DNA from: Simmondsia chinensis
Lineage: Eukaryota; Streptophyta; Magnoliopsida; Caryophyllales; Simmondsiaceae
Assembly (NCBI GenBank): GCA_018398585.1
Contig: JAGTTD010000001.1
Location: 2,501 to 66,500, forward strand
DNA: 64,000 nucleotides
Reading direction: 5' to 3'
Positions 9,278 to 19,549 of the stretch are shown piece by piece. The notes beneath the pieces were generated by a model. That model did not search any database. It worked only from the letters and a program-made list of their open reading frames with translations, and was not told where the DNA came from. Each line of letters starts with the position of its first letter. Position 1 is the first letter of the stretch. Made by a program: the position numbers and the translations under genes.

Positions 9278-12016
9278 TTTTTTTGATAAGTCAGTTATAT
9301 ATATATATCAAAAAAGCCACACCAATGTAAGTTCATACATGAGTACGTGGGGCATACCCCAACGAGGCCGGAGCCAACAAGCCAACCAAAAAAAGAAGGC
9401 GAACAAGCAAAACAAACAAAGAAGAAATACAAAGGAACATTAAAGAAACTCCTAAGTACAACTTCTAGGAAAGGGAAAACAAAGGAAAGCAAAGGCAAAC
9501 AAGCGCCCCGCTAAACCAAACTAGAGAATCACGATTTCTTCTTGCTCTTCGACTTCTTGCCCTTGGCTTGAGGATGCTTCTGAGAAGGTCCTGTAGCTTC
9601 TGTGCGAGTAGTCGGTGGCGAAATCACAGGATCCACGACAGGACGGCCAGAAGTTGCAGTGTCCATAGTATCACGGTCACTGGAACTAAGACAATAGTTA
9701 CTCGGAATACTGGCTTCCATGTTAAAACCGCAACGATCGGGCTCAATCAACCCAAGTAGGTGATCTTGTGCATCCACAAGCTCACTAGGAACCAAAGCTC
9801 GACTCAAATCCTTCGAACTGGTAGACGAATCAGCTTCAATCCGGAACTCTGAAAGACCCAAAATGTCCCCCACCCGATCAGAGAAACCAGGCAGGAGAGT
9901 GGAAGGCGAGGTCCTAACGGACCCCGCAAGAGAACCCGAGGCCCAATTGGCCTCGGTAGGCCCAGCTCGCGAGAGCCGGGCGAGGGGGTGAGTTGGGCTC
10001 ACCCCCGGTTCTGGGCCAGCAGGCCCAGAACACAGCAAGTCCCCCCCAGCAGCATGGGGGGCGTGACAGGCCCAAGACGAGCCCCAAGAGACGGCCCACT
10101 GAATGACGGTAGAGCAGGCCATGTAGAGGATGGTAGGCCAGCAACATGCGACCCAACCCGATCATCATCAGCCCTCAATCCATTACCCGTAGACTCACTC
10201 AGAGGCCCGGTAGGCCCACAACAGCTATAGGCCCAGTGGAAGGCCCATGTGGAAGATCACCCTCACCGACATGCATCCCAACCCTAGGCCCACTACAAGA
10301 GACCTCCTCAGACCTAATGGTAGGTCCGAGACCTTCGTCCTGCACCGGCCCAGAGGTGGGCACCACGCCACCCTCCTCGGCACCTCCTCCATGGTCCTCC
10401 CCCGGACCCTTAGTGGCATCACCTTGCCCCGCCGCCTTATTCTTGCGGCGATTCTTCTTCCAGCGGTTTTTTTCGGCCCTCCTAGCCGGCTGATTAGTGG
10501 GGGCCAGAGTTTGTGAGTCCTGGCACGAGTGACCCCAAACGCGACACGTGTGGCATCGCTTAGGGAGAGCTTCATACCGAACTTCTAAGCGAATGAACTG
10601 ACCTTTAAAAAGTTCAACATTAATTTCCTTGGCCGGTTCAATATGCGCACCCATACGTAATGCAACCCTAGCATAATCCAGTCTGCTACCTTCAAAAGTA
10701 GGTCTGTCCATGTGACCAGGGCAACCTATAGCACTGACAATAGTACTTAAGGATTCACGCGACCATTGCCACGGCTTCAGGCCATAGATACGTGTCCAAA
10801 TAATGATAGCATACGGGTCAGCCTTAGGAACATGCGTAGACGACCAACGCTGCAGATTGACGGTGTGACCTTGGATATGCCAAGGCCCCTCTCTAAGGAC
10901 CCTTTCGGATGCATCTGTAGCGTTGAAACGAAAGTAGTAGATATCCCCATCGGAGATAACACACTCCAACTCCTTTGACGACCAAAGCATTTTTGCAGTC
11001 GCAACACATCTAGAATAAGCAACCCTACCTCCAATGAAACGCCCCATAATGGTGCGATGCCATTTTCCCTCAGTCATGCTTAAATCAAGATCCACAACGG
11101 ACGCAAAAGGAATATTATTCCTGAGATCCGGGGGGCAAATATAGGACAAAGAGAGGTTGTCGAACGTAGAGGTAGACTTCCCACAACCATTAACACCCTC
11201 TAAAACCACGGGACCCCCATTTTCGGCCATGGCAAATAAACCCCGAGCACAAAACGAGGGTTAAAAAAAGAATTTCGTAAAACTTCACCAGAAACCTCCA
11301 ACGGACCACCCAAAAACCACCAGAAGCAACCCAAGATCACCAGAAAAATTTCAAAAAAATCAGATCCAAGCCAAAGAAGGAAAGTGTCGTGAGAATTGGG
11401 AAGAAATCCCAAGATTCAAACCTTCCCAAAAATGACCCAAACCTAGGGTTTGGCTATGACGGCTACCGCGCGCCGCCAGCCAAACGACCACCAGCGACCG
11501 GCGGGCCAAAATGACCACCTGACACCGGCGAACACCAGGGAGGAGGAGGATGGAGGAAACTTACAGGTGAAGCTTCCAAATCTGAGGAGAGAGAGTATCG
11601 GGCGAGCGAGAAACACCAGGAGAGAGAAAGAGGGTCGTACGCCGCAGCCACGCCACCAACGGGCACCGGACCACCTCCAAAAGATCAAGCAGGGAGAGGC
11701 GAGTCGACTGGGTGTAGTCACAGGTGATGGGCTGTCGGAATGGAAGCCCTGAACGTCCTACGTCGAACACTAGCAAAACCGCGACCCTGTCACCTTCTCT
11801 CACTATTTTCACCCTCGACGGCACCGGAAACCACCAGTGAGCACCACCTCCAGGAAGTGGAGATGCCGGCAAGCGCATTGCCATCGATCCCGTCCTTGTA
11901 CACCCACCCACGTGCCCGCACGCGCGAGCCCTAGATGCAGGCGAAAAATCGCCGCCCAATCGCCTCTCTACCCCCTCAAATTGCCAGAGCTACAGTGGCG
12001 GCGTCCCTTCCTCCCT
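9278..12016 (-). mobile_element. LINE-C, ORF1-only LINE with complete ends
   Basis: From 5' to 3' on the minus strand the element has a 5' UTR homologous to that of LINE-A (12016-11231), ORF1 (11230-9529), a 3' UTR (9528-9285) and a short A-tail (T7 on the plus strand at 9278-9284). No endonuclease or reverse transcriptase sequence lies between the ORF1 stop and the 3' UTR. The 3' UTR shares the 'gcataccccaa' block with LINE-D. Both ends meet CCCTAAA repeats. It is either a non-autonomous ORF1-only element or an ORF2-deletion derivative. Confidence 0.88.
9529..11230 (-). pseudogene. LINE-C ORF1 (DUF4283 / zinc-knuckle protein), one frameshift
   Basis: The start MAENGG lies at 11230. The first frame (11230-10199) carries the DUF4283-like domain (WHRTIMGRFIGGRVAYSRCV, FRFNATDASERVLREGPWHI, YARVALRMG), a knuckle-like CHTCRVWGHSC and a basic run (RRAEKNRWKKNRRKNKAAG). 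It then stops. Homology continues in another frame from about 10122 to a lysine-rich end (KGKKSKSKKKS) at 9529. The C-terminal part aligns with the LINE-A ORF1 end, so ORF1 is complete apart from one frameshift between about 10,125 and 10,200. The same features are seen as in LINE-A ORF1, but the sequence is clearly diverged. Confidence 0.85.
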
Positions 12017-12073
12017 CCCTAAACCCTAAACCCTAACCCCTAAAACCCTAAAACCCTAACCCCTAAACCCTAA
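12017..12073. repeat. Telomeric-type repeat tract T3
   Basis: About 57 bp of CCCTAAA and CCCCTAAAA units, C-rich strand on top, lies between the 5' end of LINE-C and the A-tail of LINE-D. Confidence 0.94.
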
Positions 12074-13311
12074 TTTTTTTTTTTTTTTTGGTAATTCAGT
12101 GAAATATATAGAAAAGAAAGAAATGTTTGTTCAAGCTACAAGAGGCATACCCCAAGACATGGCCTAAGCCTACAAAGATGAAACAACTTCAAAACAGAGT
12201 CCAGACATAGTTCTTACAGCAAACAAAATACAAGGGAACGAAAGAGAAAACTAAGGCTCAAAGCCCCACTGCCGAAGTAAGGAGGCATGGCGATGAGCTC
12301 CTCTGAACGAGGAAGCAGCAAGAAGGCGGCTCTTGACTAAGCCTGTACTCTCCTCTCGCACGACCGCAACTAATCTGGATTCAGAGCGCTGCACCCGGAG
12401 GTTGCGCTAGTACCAAATATTGTACACTGTCATGGAAAGGCAAAGTCGAGCAAGGATGGTGTCAAAATCTCGCCCACCGAGGTGCTGAGCAGCCCAAGTG
12501 ACGAGATCATCCTAGAGAACGGTAGGCCAAGCAATAGATGTACGTGTAATGATAGAACTCCAGACCGATGAAGAAAAATCACAAGCGAAGAAGAGGTGCT
12601 CATGAGTCTCATCAGCTAGGCCACAAAGAACACAAACACACTGAACTCCAAGAGCTCCAAAACGTAGAAGTCGATCTCTAGTCCAAAGTTGCTTATGGGA
12701 AGCGATCCATAGAAGAAAGGAGTGTCTTGGAATATGCATCTGAAACCACAGAAGGTGATGAATGGTATCCTCCGCTCTCCTACTCCGTACAATCTCCCAA
12801 GTGGACTTGGTGGTGAATTACCCCGAAGGGTCACCCATCCACCTAATGGTGTCCGCTACACCAGCCCGAGGGCTGAAGTCTATCAAGTCCCAAATGGGTC
12901 GGAGCTCCGAACAACCCTGTGCAAGCCTCCACTGATCACCCTCTATAACAGCTGAAACTCGAGAATCCCAGAGAAGTCCTGAAGAAGTGAGCAGTCGGTA
13001 GCCAAAAATCAGTCCATAGAGCAGTGTCAAGGCCATTACCAATGACGTGGAAGATCATATCCGAACAGAACTGACGGACTGACAAAATCTGACGCCAGTA
13101 CCATGAAGTAGACTTCGGAACACGGATCGTCCAAAAGCCTCATCCTTGGAGCCGGTTCGTATGGACCCAGTATGGCCACAACGAGGTAGGGTCAGAAAGA
13201 AGAAACCAGATGTGCTTCATAATCGAAGCCTGATTCCACTCGGCAAGACGACGGATCCCTAAACCTCCCTCTTGATGAGGATAACACATGTGCCTCTAAG
13301 CAACAACAACC

Positions 13312-13312
<1 letters not shown>
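12074..13312 (-). mobile_element. LINE-D, 5'-truncated LINE copy
   Basis: The copy has an A-tail of about 16 (T-run on the plus strand from 12074), a 3' UTR with the 'gcataccccaaga' block, then ORF2 homology up to about 13310. There the copy breaks off at a 35-base C-run. It is more diverged from LINE-A than LINE-B is. Confidence 0.9.
12258..13310 (-). pseudogene. LINE-D ORF2 C-terminal pseudogene
   Basis: Homology to about residues 850-1209 of LINE-A ORF2 is broken by stops and frameshifts. Recognisable blocks are GGLGIR followed by WNQASIMKHIW, the RHS-type zf-RVT segment (MHIPRHSFLLWIAS, then CVLCGLADETHEHLFFAC) and the C-terminal RNL...REWGF region. Endonuclease and reverse transcriptase are missing. 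Confidence 0.88.

Positions 13313-13347
<35 letters not shown>
13313..13347. repeat. Homopolymer C-run of 35 bases
   Basis: An uninterrupted C-run sits at the truncated 5' end of LINE-D. A GC-only spacer and telomeric tract T4 follow. On the element's sense strand it reads as a G-run. It may be untemplated DNA at the junction, a degenerate telomere end, or an assembly artefact. Confidence 0.9.
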
Positions 13348-13348
<1 letters not shown>

Positions 13349-13363
13349 CCCCGCCGAGGGGGG

Positions 13364-13407
13364 CCCTAAACCCTAACCCCTAAAACCCCTAACCCCAAAA
13401 CCTAAAC
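13364..13407. repeat. Telomeric-type repeat tract T4
   Basis: About 44 bp of CCCTAAA/CCCCTAAAA-like units in the same orientation as T1-T3. It closes the telomeric array on the right. Confidence 0.85.
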
Positions 13408-13424
13408 ACTGGAAAGTGACGACC

Positions 13425-13500
13425 ATTGTTGTCAACAAACAATTTCTTTGACCAGAGAGACCTTGGCATTGATTTCAACACAAACCCTTGTGTACGTAAA
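13425..13500 (-). pseudogene. LINE-E: small ORF1 remnant
   Basis: This stretch aligns with the LINE-A region around 4822-4890, which encodes EPKVEPAKKLFVEYN in the DUF4283 domain. The shared core reads 'caacaaacaatttctt' here against 'caacaaataatttctt' in LINE-A. The orientation is the same as in LINE-A to D. It is too short to say more. Confidence 0.6.
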
Positions 13501-14035
13501 CTGTAAATCCTACACCCTAAAGCCCTAATAAACATATAAACATAAATAGATTATGGTCAAATTAATTTAAATACAATATAAAAGTTGATGTTATAATAAT
13601 CATAACTTCAAAATTCATGCTCATGCTTATATTCACATGAATATAATTATAGCCCTACAAAATAGATGGATAATGAAATACATGCTTGTCTAATAATAAC
13701 TTATCATAATATCAATCATAATACGTAACAACCTTTTAATTTTTGAACATAAAATTTTAAAATAATGTCGCAATCACAACATACATGATAGTAACAATGC
13801 ATATCACATAACTATAAAATCAAGGCTCCTAGTAATTAGTTATATGCACACTCAATTTTAAACCAATTTTTGAGATCTAGTTCAATTTTTTGTTCAAACG
13901 CTATGATTATAGAAAACACCTTTAGGTCCAATGGGCCTATTTCTTATATAACAAAACTGAATCGAGCTTATAAAATTGTGGGCTGATTCTTCACCAAGCC
14001 CATAACAAAAATTTTTTGCCGGACTTTTAGCACCG
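13501..14035. other. AT-rich DNA, nothing recognised
   Basis: No open frame, repeat family or RNA gene was recognised. Base composition shifts abruptly from the GC-rich LINE array to AT-rich DNA here. Confidence 0.5.
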
Positions 14036-14330
14036 TATGCTCAACTCTATATCTCCACTCTCCGCTTTCTCCTCTCTCTGTCTCTCTCTCTCTCTCTCTC
14101 TGAATCCACTTTCCTGTTCCTCGTCTCTCTCTCCACGCTAGGGTTTGTCTCTCTCTATTTGTCGCTAGGGTTTGCGTTCGTTGTTGAAGATCTGGAGGTG
14201 ACGTCGCTTTATTTTTCGATAGAAGTTGTCGCCGCTTTATTATAAATTCGTCATTGTCAACTATTAATACAATGGATCCAATTTCAGCCCCTCGATCTTC
14301 GGCGTTTAATTGCAGTGACCAAGGTTTGTC
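14036..14330 (+). other. Possible 5' UTR and first exon of a truncated plant gene
   Basis: A CT-rich leader, with a (CT)n run at about 14075-14101 and two TAGGGTTTG strings, has the look of a plant 5' UTR. An ATG at 14272 opens a short exon (MDPISAPRSSAFNCSDQ) that could end at a GGTTTGT donor near 14324. No downstream exon was found, and the reading frame stops after 25 codons if unspliced. It may be the orphan front end of a gene disrupted by the following repeats. Confidence 0.3.
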
Positions 14331-15062
14331 CCAAGTACCCTTTGCTTGATTGATTTCCTTATGCAGAGGTTCTTTTCAAATTTGGTATGGTAAATTTTCT
14401 AAAATTCCGGAGTATGCTGTGCCTTTAAATTTTCACTGACTCTAAAATTTGAGGCGAGGAAATTGATCTCGCTGCGAGATGTCTCCACTGGGGGGCCGGG
14501 ACCTTATAAATACTCATGCCAGGGTTCAAGAGGATGGCCTAATATACCCTCTTTTTGTGCTAGGATTCTGTTTTTTCTGCGTCTATAAATACTCGTTTTA
14601 AGGTTTCAACCCTGAGAGTAAGCTTCCATGCTATTGTTTCAATTTCTCTTTTCTCTTTTCTTTTTTGTTTATATTTGGTTTGACATGTAAATCAAATCCG
14701 ATTCCTGTGGGATTCTGCCATACAATTTGGATAAGTTTATTGCTGACTTGGAAAACAAGCATACTTATAAGCTACGCATTATGGAAAATAATTATAATAT
14801 TGATGCTTGAACAATAATAATGGCAATTTATGCTCTTAATACTAGGTGATTACTATAGCTTATCTGAATCAATCAGTCTTAAGGATTGAATGAATTGTAT
14901 TCAATAGAACCACGTCGTCTTTGGAAGCCAAATTGATTTGATTAGTCAATGCTCAAGGAGAAAAGTGCTCAGATCCTTTAAGAGTCATGAATGTCAATAC
15001 CATAATTAGAGTACAAATCATATAATAATTTTAACTGTGCAAGACTAAGTATAATTCAAGGG
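14331..15062. other. Intergenic DNA, nothing recognised
   Basis: AT-rich sequence without a long open frame or a recognisable repeat. Confidence 0.4.
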
Positions 15063-15190
15063 GAGTGTGGGCTTATCGCAATTGGTAAGGTTGCTCTACT
15101 GTTTCTTGGGGACAAGGGTCGGAGTTCAGGAAACATCTTTCCAAAAGCGGGATACGATTGATGCTCCCCACCCTTGATTTTGGTGGGATC
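15063..15190 (+). mobile_element. SINE fragment with tRNA-like head
   Basis: The stretch has a box A-like TTATCGCAATTGGTAAGG and a box B-like GGGTCGGAGTTCAGGAAAC. A short unique part with 'aaaagcgggatac' follows. The order resembles the plant Au-type SINE head. The 3' part is lost or too decayed to see, and no target-site duplication was found. Confidence 0.5.
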
Positions 15191-15240
15191 ATTGTGTACT
15201 TGACTGGCCCCCTAGTGAGTTGTTAATGAACATGTTCACA

Positions 15241-15695
15241 TTTTTTCGATAAATTGCGACAAAATTGCTAAGCAAGTCGGCCACTCGCTAGGTGAGGCCA
15301 GAGTTCGACCGCAACAACACGGGAACCCAAAACATCCAACATAAAACAAGAAAACAGGAACAGAAACCCTCACCTCAAAACACAACACAGCAGACAGCGA
15401 GCATAGGACCAGAAAAGACACGAAGACAAGAAACAATAGCACGCGCAGAACCAACACAAACAGGGATCCTAGCTGGAGAAGAATCAGAAGGCCAATACAA
15501 GAATCGAGAGTGGGACTGAAGCCACAACTCAACACCCAAACCATATCATCAAACAAGAATGTCTGCCACCAGAGCAGGGTCGAAACCATCAAAGTTGAAG
15601 CCCACCTTTTCTCCTAACTCTATTACCTGCTCCGCATTCAAGATCCTCTCATCATACTCTTCTTCCGTGATCTTCTGGATTCGATTTACCCAATT
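15241..15695 (-). mobile_element. LINE-like 3' remnant
   Basis: On the minus strand an open stretch of about 48 codons ends at 15551. It is acidic and includes EEEYDERILNAEQVIELGEK and VGFNFDGFDPALVADILV. About 310 bp of non-coding sequence and a short A-run (TATCGAAAAAA) follow. The order of ORF end, 3' UTR and A-run resembles LINE-C, but I do not recognise the peptide. Part of this segment (about 15,400-15,570) is repeated at 15,705-15,760. Confidence 0.35.
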
Positions 15696-15939
15696 TTAAG
15701 TACAAGAAAAGACACGGAGACAAAAAATAACAGCATGCGCACAAGAATGTCTGCCACTTAGATTTACCCAATTTTAAGCACTAAGTGGACAAAGGAAATG
15801 TACCTGGTTTCGGTACTAACCATAAGGCACGAGTGAAACACTAGTTTGTTGAAAGTGTGCAGGTCTAAGTATTTGGAGCTCCATTATCTATCATGTCGTG
15901 CCCTCACTACACATGGCTACTTGACACCAGTTGGGAGCT

Positions 15940-18900
15940 CTATAAGTGGATGGTAATTTTGGGTAAATGAGCGATTTTGACTAAATGGATGTTTAATTTT
16001 AGTAATTAAGTTGTGATTTTGAGTAGTTTGGTGGTTTCAAGTAGTTGGATGTTGATTTTGCGTAATTGAGTAGTGATTTTGAGTAAGTGCGTGATTTTGA
16101 ATAACTGGATGGCGATTTTGAGCGACTGAGCGGTGATTTTTTAGTAAGAGTGTGGTGATTTTGAGTAAAGTGGTATTTTTGAGTAAGTGCTTGGTTATTT
16201 GAACAATTAGGTAATATTGAGAAATTGAGTAGTGATTTTGACTAGTGGATCATATTTAGTAGGTGTATGGCGAGTTTGAGTAATTAAGTGGCAATTTTGA
16301 GTAATTGAGTGGTGTTTGGGTAATCGAGTGTTGATTTTGAGCAACTTGATGGTTATTTTGAGTCATTAGGTGATTTTGGGTAATTGAGTGGTGATTTTGA
16401 GTAACTAGAAGGTGGTTTTGAGTAATTGTGTTTTGACTTTGAATAAGTGGGTGATTTTTAGTACTTAAGCGACAATTTTGAATAAGTGGATGTTGATTTT
16501 GAGTATATGTGTGGTGAATTTGATTAAATGTGTGATTTTAAGTATGTGGATAGTTATTTTGAATAATGATGTAGTTTTGAGTAATTCAGTGCTAACTTTG
16601 AGTATTTGGGTGATTTTGAGTAAATGGGTGGTGATTTTAAGTAATTGAGTGGTGGTTTTAAGTAATGGCTGATTGAGTAATGATTTTGAGAATGTGTAGT
16701 GATTTTGATTAATTAAGTGTTTATTTTAAGTGATCGGGTGATTTTGAGTAATTAAATTGATGGTTATTTTAATTAAGTAGGTAACTTTTGATAATTGAGT
16801 GGTGATTTTGATTGGTGGTTTTGAGTAATTTTGTGGTTATTAGAAGTGGGAGAGTTTGAATAAGTATTTGGTTGTTTTGAGTAAATGGGTAACTTTGAGT
16901 GAGTAAATGTTTATTTTGTGTAATTAGGTGACTTTCAATAAGTGGGTGATTTCAATAAGTGAATGGTGATTTGAGTAACAAGTGGGATTTTGAGTACTTA
17001 GGTATTTTTAAGTAATTGAGTGGTGACTTTGAGTAAAGGGATAGAGTTGAGAATTAATTGAAGATTTTGAGTAATTTAGCGTTGATTCTAATAAGTGGGT
17101 GATTTTGAATAAGTTAATGGCTATTTTATGTAGTTAAGTGGTCATTTTTAGTAAGTAGATGATTTTGAGTGATTCAGTGATAATTTTGAGTAATAAGGTG
17201 ATTTAAGGGGTGATTTTTAGTAAGTGGGTGATTTTGAGCAACTGATTATGATTTTTAGTAATTTATCGATTTTGAGTAAGTGGATAGTGATTGTGTAAAT
17301 GGGCTACTTCGAGCAAGTGAAGGGTTATTTTGAGTAACTAGGTGATTTTTAATAATTGAGTAATGATTTAAAATGAGTGAGTGATTTTGATTAACAGGAT
17401 GGCGATTTTGAATAAGTGAGTGATGATTTTGAGTAACTGATAGTTGTTTTAAATAATTGATGGTGGCTTATAATAAGTGTGGTGATTTTGAGTTAGTGGA
17501 GGCTACTTTGAGGAGGATTCATTTACCAGGTACTAAAGCACCAGATCCCATTATAAATCTGAAGCTAAGCGTGCTTGGGCGAGAGTAGTACCAGGATGGG
17601 TGACCTCCTGGGAAGTCCTCGTGTTTCCAAACCTATAAGGTTGGGGATCCTCATAAGCAGCCTCTCAACAAGGTTACACCGTGAAGGGGTAAGGCTGCAC
17701 GCATCCATCCTCCCAGACCACGCTTATGCTGGAGCCTTTGAGGTATTGGGTCTGTTGTTGTTGGAGGTTACTTTGAGTAACTGGATAGGTATTTTTGATA
17801 ATTGAGTTTGTTATTTTAGTAACTGGATTGTGATTATGAGTAAATAAGTAGGGTTTTTGGGCATGTGCGTGGTGATTTTGAGTAAATAAGTGATTTTTAG
17901 TAAGTGAGTGGTTATTTGGAGTGACTGAGCGGTTATTCGAGCAATTGAGTGAATGGCGATTTTGAGTAATTGACAATTGATTTTTAGGGGGTGATTTTGA
18001 GTAACTAGATGACGATTTACTCACAATGAAGCGTTGATCTTTGAGTAATTAAGTGGCGACTTTGAATAATAGATGATTCTGGGTAAGTGGATGGTCATTT
18101 TGAGTATTGAATAACTAAGTTGTGATTTTGAGTAATTAGATTTAGATATTTAAAAAAATATTAAATACTTGAAAATGGTTCTTGGGTGATTGTTTCTAAC
18201 TATAAATACTTAATGTCCTTTTTGTTAATTTTATAGAACAAAGCACTTTTTTAAATATTAGCCAAATAATCACAATATTATAATGAGCACTTCTTTACTA
18301 GTTGAGCAAATGCAAACTACTTATTTGAAATAACACTTTTACAAAAAGTGCTTCTAAAAAAAGCTATTTTTCTACACTAATGCCAAACAGGCTCTTAGTA
18401 AGTGGGTGATTTTTAGTATGTGGGTTCTTTTGAATAATTATGTGGTGACTTTGAATAAAAGGGTGATGATTTTAAGTAAGAGTATGATGATTTACAGTAA
18501 CTAAGTGGTGATTTTGAGTAATTGGATAGTGATTTTGAGTTATTAAGTAGTGATTTTGAGTTAATGGGTGATTTTGAGTAATTAAGTGGTGATTTTGAGT
18601 AAGTGTACGTTGACTTTGAGTAATCAAGTAGTGATTTTGAGTAAGTAGTGGTGATTTTGAGTTAATGGGTCATTTTGAGCCAATGGATTGTTATTTTGAG
18701 TAATTGAGGTGTGATTTTGAGTGAGTAGGTGACTTTAAGGAAATGAACGGTATGATTTTGAGTAATTGACCGGTGATTTTAAGTAAGTAATGGGTAATTT
18801 GAGAAGTTAACAACTTTGAGTAAATGGGTGATTTTGAGTAATTGGCTGTTGATTTTGAGTAATTAAGTGGTGACTCTAGTAAGTGGGTGATGATGGGAAG

Positions 18901-19085
18901 TAATTGAGTGATTATTTTGAGTCATTGTATAGAGATTTCAAGTAATTAAGTGGTGATTTTAGTATGTGGCTGATGATTTTGAATACTTTGGTGATATTGA
19001 ATAATTGAGTGATGATTTCGAGTAAGTGGGTGATTTTGAGTTATTAAGTGGGATATTTTGAATAAGTGGATGGCTGTTTTTAATT
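15940..19085. repeat. 3.1-kb AT-rich minisatellite, about 21-bp unit
   Basis: This is a degenerate tandem array of a unit near GATTTTGAGTAATTGAGTGG plus T, with length variants of 18-24 bp. GATTTTGAGTAA is the best-kept core. More than 100 unit copies are visible. The array is interrupted by a 5S-headed SINE (17513-17761). A unique AT-rich block at about 18150-18400 also interrupts it and ends in 'ccaaacaggctctta', a sequence like the terminal repeat of a small DNA transposon. No coding potential is seen. Confidence 0.93.
17513..17761 (+). mobile_element. 5S-rRNA-headed SINE, copy 1
   Basis: The first ~110 bp match plant 5S rRNA, including TTGGGCGAGAGTAGTACCAG and GGATGGGTGACCTCCTGGG, which cover the internal pol III promoter. 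The rest is a SINE body and tail: GGGGTAAGGCTGC, a short inverted-repeat stem, 'gagcctttgaggtattggg' and a (GTT)n end. It is flanked by a 16-bp duplication with one mismatch (17497-17512 and 17762-17777, tggaggYtactttgag), which shows that it moved as one unit into the minisatellite. Confidence 0.93.
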
Positions 19086-19099
19086 TCGGCTCTCCTACC

Positions 19100-19301
19100 C
19101 TCTATTAGAAAAACTATTCGTCCGCCCCCAGTTTAAAGGTATGAACCGCACTAGTAGAAATGGACATTTTAATGTTTCACATGAGCCAAGTTCTAAGTGA
19201 GAAGGTTTAATCTAGGCTAATTGGTTTAGGGTAGAACTCCACTAATACGCAAACTTTGTGGATTGGATTAAGGCCTGGTTAAATTTAACATGGTATTAGA
19301 G
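19100..19301 (+). mobile_element. Possible LTR end with primer binding site
   Basis: A sequence ending TTTAACA is followed directly by TGGTATTAGAG, which resembles the common plant primer binding site TGGTATCAGAGC complementary to initiator tRNA-Met. The left end of the LTR was not found and no coding region follows in this orientation. It is probably an old LTR-retrotransposon scrap. Confidence 0.35.
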
Positions 19302-19549
19302 TAAGTGGATGATCTCAAGTGCTTGTTTGGCGCACCATGTTTTTGGAAAGTGGGGTACATTTGAATTTGTTGCGTTAAGGACCCCTTCAATTAATGTTTG
19401 ATGCAATTAAATGTAATTGCCTGTGAAATAAGAATCCCACATAGGAATTGCCAGAGAGAAGAGATCAACATATAACATGAAATCACAACATATTTGAAGA
19501 AGCTTGACTAAAATTTAGGTGGAAGACGGAATTTATCATGTCCTGGGAA

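Noticed and set aside
17513..17630. A functional 5S rRNA gene
   Set aside because: The 5S match lacks the normal start and end, is followed by a SINE tail and is bounded by target duplications; it is a retroelement head.
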